NCBI RefSeq assembly: GCF_014859565.1
Contig: NZ_JACUUA010000004.1
Location: 7,548 to 71,547, forward strand
DNA: 64,000 nt
Direction: 5' to 3'
Source: Marinospirillum sp.
GTDB taxonomy: Bacteria; Pseudomonadota; Gammaproteobacteria; Pseudomonadales; Halomonadaceae
The translations under genes and the position numbers were made by a program. Below are positions 61,729 through 64,000 of the stretch, piece after piece; position 1 is the first letter of the stretch, and each line of letters opens with the position of its first letter. Under the pieces are notes generated by a model, which saw only the letters and a program-made list of their open reading frames with translations, did not search any database and was not told the DNA's origin.

Positions 61729-61761
61729 CTGTTTAACTTTGTTTTCGCAGATGTTAAACAG
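61729..61761. repeat. Inverted repeat between dsbD and aroQ
   Basis: CTGTTTAAC (61729-61737) and GTTAAACAG (61753-61761), 9 bases each, perfect, with a 15-base loop. It could be an operator-like site or part of the dsbD 3' end; no T-run follows on the minus strand. Confidence 0.6.
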
Positions 61762-61794
61762 GTGATTGATAAAAATAGCAGCAACTTGCCCATC

Positions 61795-63681
61795 TTACTG
61801 CCGGGCTTGTGCCTGATTAAATGCCTGCAGGTGGCGCAACAAATCTGCAGCGTTCACCTCACCTTGAATACGCCAGTCCTGCCATTCTTCACCTTGCACA
61901 AAAAACATCAATGTTGGTGGCCCGAACAGCCGGTTGTCATCCAGCCACTGACGAGTTTGTGGGGTGATACGGGTCAGATCCAGCTTGTAACGATTGATGC
62001 CTTGCATGGCCTGCTGAATATCCGAACGTGGAAATACCCGACTTTCCATAATCTTGCAGGAAATACACCAGTCAGCATAAAGATCCACCATCACCGGCTG
62101 GGGTGAATTGTTGATCAGCCGTTGTAACTCGTCCAGCTGCTCTACTTTCAGTGGCTCTGCGATTGGCAGACCGCTGGTGTTTTCTGACTTGAGCCCTGCC
62201 AGGGGTTGCAGTGGGTTGCTGTTACCCGCAAGGGCACCAATCAACAGGCTGGCGCCATAAATCAGCAAAGCCAGGCCGGTGCTCAAGCGCAGTTTTTGCC
62301 AGCCGGTTGCAGCCCGGAAGTGCAAGCCACCAAAAAACACACCACTTCCCAGAGCCAGTAAACCCCAGAGCGCCATGGCCAGTGAAGCAGGCAGTAACCG
62401 CTCAATCAGCCACACAGCGACCACCAGCATCAGCAGTCCAAAAATAGCCTTGACCTGATTCATCCAGGCGCCTGCCCTGGGTAACCAGTGAGCACCAAAG
62501 GTGCCGACCAGAACCAGTGGTACACCCATTCCCAGCCCCATAGCGAAGAGTGCCAGCGCACCACTGGTGGCATTGCCGGTGGCAGCAATAAATGCCAATG
62601 CCCCGGCCAGCGGTGCAGTCAGGCAAGGGGAAACCACCAGAGTGGATACCGACCCCATCAGGGCAACATTCATGAGGGTGCCACTGCGGGGTTGCTGTAA
62701 CTTTTGCAGATGTTGATCCAGCCAGTTGGGCAGGCGCAACTCCCAGGCACCAAACAGAGCCAGTGCCAGCACTGCAAACATCAGTGCAAAAGGCACCAGC
62801 AGCCAGGGGGATTGCAAAGCAGCCTGTAGATTCAGTCCGGCACCAAAAAGCCCCATCAGCGCACCAATCAGTGCATAGGTCAGTGCCATACCCAGTACAT
62901 AAGCCAATGACAACAACAATCCGCGAGTTTTACGCTGGGCTTCGGGGTTATTGCCCTTGCCAATAATAATGGCGCTGAGGATGGGTAACATGGGCAATAC
63001 ACAAGGTGTGAAGGTCAGCCCCAGTCCGGCAACAAAAAACACCGCCAATGTCAGCCATAACTTGTCAGAGGCCAGCAAACCGGCAAGACGGCTACTGTTG
63101 CTGGTTGGTGGTGCAGGTGATGCCGAGGCTGTGTTGCTGGTAGCTGCAAGTACACGGGGTGCTGCTGAGGTATCCAGGGCAGCAAGGCTGATATCCAGTG
63201 TTTTGCTCTGAGGTGGGTAACACAAACCGGCATCAGCACAGCCCTGATAACGCAGGGTAACTAGGATGCTGGTCATCTGACTGTTGCCACTCAGCAGACC
63301 AGCCAGTTCCACCTGGCTGTAATAAACCTCGGTTTTACCGAAGTATTCATCCTCATGGCTGACAGAATCAGGAAAATCCAGTTGAACCAATTCCAGACCA
63401 CTTGTATCCGGTAACTCTACCGCCAGCTGTTTACGGTAGAGGTAATAACCCGGCTCAATATCCCAGCGGGCAAAAATCTGACTGCCTTCAACCCAGGCAT
63501 CCACCTTGAAGGCCTGATCTGGCGGCAAAAAAGTGGTCTTGCTGCCAGAGTTGCTCAGCCAGGAACCAAAACGACTACTGCCGGATTCAAACAGGCTGGA
63601 TGCCTGAGACAGAGAGCTAAGCAGAAATACAGCCAGAAACAATACAGAAAAAACAGCGGGTCTGAATTTGCCAGGTGTCAT
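61795..63681 (-). CDS. dsbD: Thiol:disulfide interchange protein DsbD
   Basis: A 628-residue three-part protein: signal peptide (about 1-28), periplasmic alpha domain with CADAGLCYPPQ, a beta domain of eight membrane segments with FTPCVLPM and SPCLTAPLAG holding the redox cysteines, and a C-terminal thioredoxin-like gamma domain with Cys539 and Cys542 in WCISCK. It carries electrons from cytoplasmic thioredoxin to periplasmic DsbC and cytochrome c maturation. Confidence 0.97.
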   Translation of the reverse strand: MTPGKFRPAVFSVLFLAVFLLSSLSQASSLFESGSSRFGSWLSNSGSKTTFLPPDQAFKVDAWVEGSQIFARWDIEPGYYLYRKQLAVELPDTSGLELVQLDFPDSVSHEDEYFGKTEVYYSQVELAGLLSGNSQMTSILVTLRYQGCADAGLCYPPQSKTLDISLAALDTSAAPRVLAATSNTASASPAPPTSNSSRLAGLLASDKLWLTLAVFFVAGLGLTFTPCVLPMLPILSAIIIGKGNNPEAQRKTRGLLLSLAYVLGMALTYALIGALMGLFGAGLNLQAALQSPWLLVPFALMFAVLALALFGAWELRLPNWLDQHLQKLQQPRSGTLMNVALMGSVSTLVVSPCLTAPLAGALAFIAATGNATSGALALFAMGLGMGVPLVLVGTFGAHWLPRAGAWMNQVKAIFGLLMLVVAVWLIERLLPASLAMALWGLLALGSGVFFGGLHFRAATGWQKLRLSTGLALLIYGASLLIGALAGNSNPLQPLAGLKSENTSGLPIAEPLKVEQLDELQRLINNSPQPVMVDLYADWCISCKIMESRVFPRSDIQQAMQGINRYKLDLTRITPQTRQWLDDNRLFGPPTLMFFVQGEEWQDWRIQGEVNAADLLRHLQAFNQAQARQ

Positions 63682-63710
63682 GCAGCAGATATCCGGTTAA
63701 TTGATTAGTG

Positions 63711-63740
63711 ACCCTTCAGACCGGAAGGTCTGTTCAGGGT
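63711..63740. repeat. Hairpin upstream of dsbD
   Basis: CAGACC-GGAA-GGTCTG (63717-63732) is enclosed by ACCCT (63711-63715) and AGGGT (63736-63740). It lies 30-59 bases before the dsbD start and could be in its mRNA leader. The rest of 63682-63880 holds no gene I can see. Confidence 0.55.
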
Positions 63741-63880
63741 TCCCTTGCATCAAGTCGCGGCTGGTGTGACAAAGTTCAGGCTGCTGTGCAGGTGCTGATG
63801 GTTGCCCGCTCTATCACCCTAATTGTTCAATGGCGCTTTCGCCAAAATTAACACCAGAGTGAGCGATTTTAGGGCTTTTA

Positions 63881-63980
63881 TGCCACATTATTCCGAAGAA
63901 CGTAAAGCAGCTGTCAAACAGGCAAAGAGCCTTATGACCCTTTGCCTGTGTGTTGAGATGAGGTTCAGATCACCCGTTTG
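63881..63980 (+). pseudogene. Possible IS3-type transposase N-terminal relic
   Basis: An ATG at 63881 opens a 32-codon frame beginning MPHYSEERKAAV, which looks like the start of IS3-family transposases of the MxxYSEERKxAVLxKLL kind, then diverges into unrelated sequence and stops at 63980. No inverted repeat ends were found. The match is only about 12 residues. Confidence 0.4.
63918..63949 (-). terminator. Probable terminator of a gene entering from the right
   Basis: ACAGGCAAAG (63918-63927) and CTTTGCCTGT (63940-63949) form a 10-base stem. On the minus strand it is followed by TTTG only, so it is weak in its T-run, but it lies just behind the minus-strand stop at 63965. Confidence 0.5.
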
Positions 63981-64000
63981 ATGGACAAATAACCACCTTT
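63965..64000 (-). CDS. C-terminal end of an unidentified gene
   Basis: The last 36 bases read on the minus strand as GGYLSIKRVI and a TGA stop at 63965-63967, followed by a hairpin terminator. Eleven codons are too few to identify; the call rests on the terminator placement. Confidence 0.3.
   Translation of the reverse strand, partial: KGGYLSIKRVI

Overview
The window reads as ordinary chromosome of a gammaproteobacterium close to the Pseudomonadales/Oceanospirillales. The signs are an MvaT-type rather than enteric H-NS-type silencer, a petABC-sspA-sspB block, an rpoN-hpf-ptsN-rapZ-ptsO cluster, murA-hisG-hisD followed by an AlgW/DegS-type protease, and a Nudix-ThiE fusion after secA-argJ. 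The genus cannot be fixed by eye. Coding density is very high, strand switches are few, and no tRNA, rRNA or CRISPR array was seen.

Layout. 1-6250 (minus): kdsC-lptC-lptA-lptB-rpoN-hpf-ptsN-rapZ-ptsO-darP, with kdsD just upstream; this couples Kdo synthesis and LPS export to the nitrogen PTS. 7360-14050 (plus): mlaFEDCB, ibaG, murA, hisG, hisD. 14062-15746 (minus): an AlgW/DegS-like periplasmic protease and a YhcB/ZapG-like protein. 15948-22122 (plus): zapE, rplM-rpsI, the cytochrome bc1 complex petABC, and sspAB. 22139-25022 (minus): lpoA, yraN, diaA. 25039-42730 (plus): rsmI, the RNase P RNA gene, then the division and cell wall cluster rsmH-ftsL-ftsI-murE-murF-mraY-murD-ftsW-murG-murC-ddlB-ftsQ-ftsA-ftsZ, without mraZ in front. 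42895-50430: lpxC, a convergent dciA-like gene, an M23 peptidase, secA, argJ and the Nudix-ThiE fusion. 50403-51760: yacG and coaE (minus), then mvaT (plus). 51813-54175 (minus): a Cache chemoreceptor and an unrecognised gene that resembles an ADP-ribosyltransferase fold. 54460-63681 (minus): dsbD, aroQ, accB, accC, prmA, a zinc-ribbon membrane protein, dusB, fis and purH.

Most of the window is core envelope biology: LPS transport, outer membrane lipid asymmetry, peptidoglycan precursors, the divisome and lipid A commitment, plus Sec export, respiration and fatty acid initiation. Genes inside each block overlap or nearly touch, so translational coupling is likely.

The accessory part is 51.4-54.5 kb. 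It holds the silencer gene, the chemoreceptor, the ADP-ribosyltransferase-like gene and, directly after the purH terminator, what looks like a group II intron reduced to about 190 bases that keeps its 5' end, domain V and domain VI. A second small mobile relic (an IS3-type transposase start) may lie at 63.9 kb. I did not find a clear undescribed multi-gene system. The intron relic and the ADP-ribosyltransferase-like gene are the best leads, followed by terminators embedded in convergent genes and a structured rplM leader.
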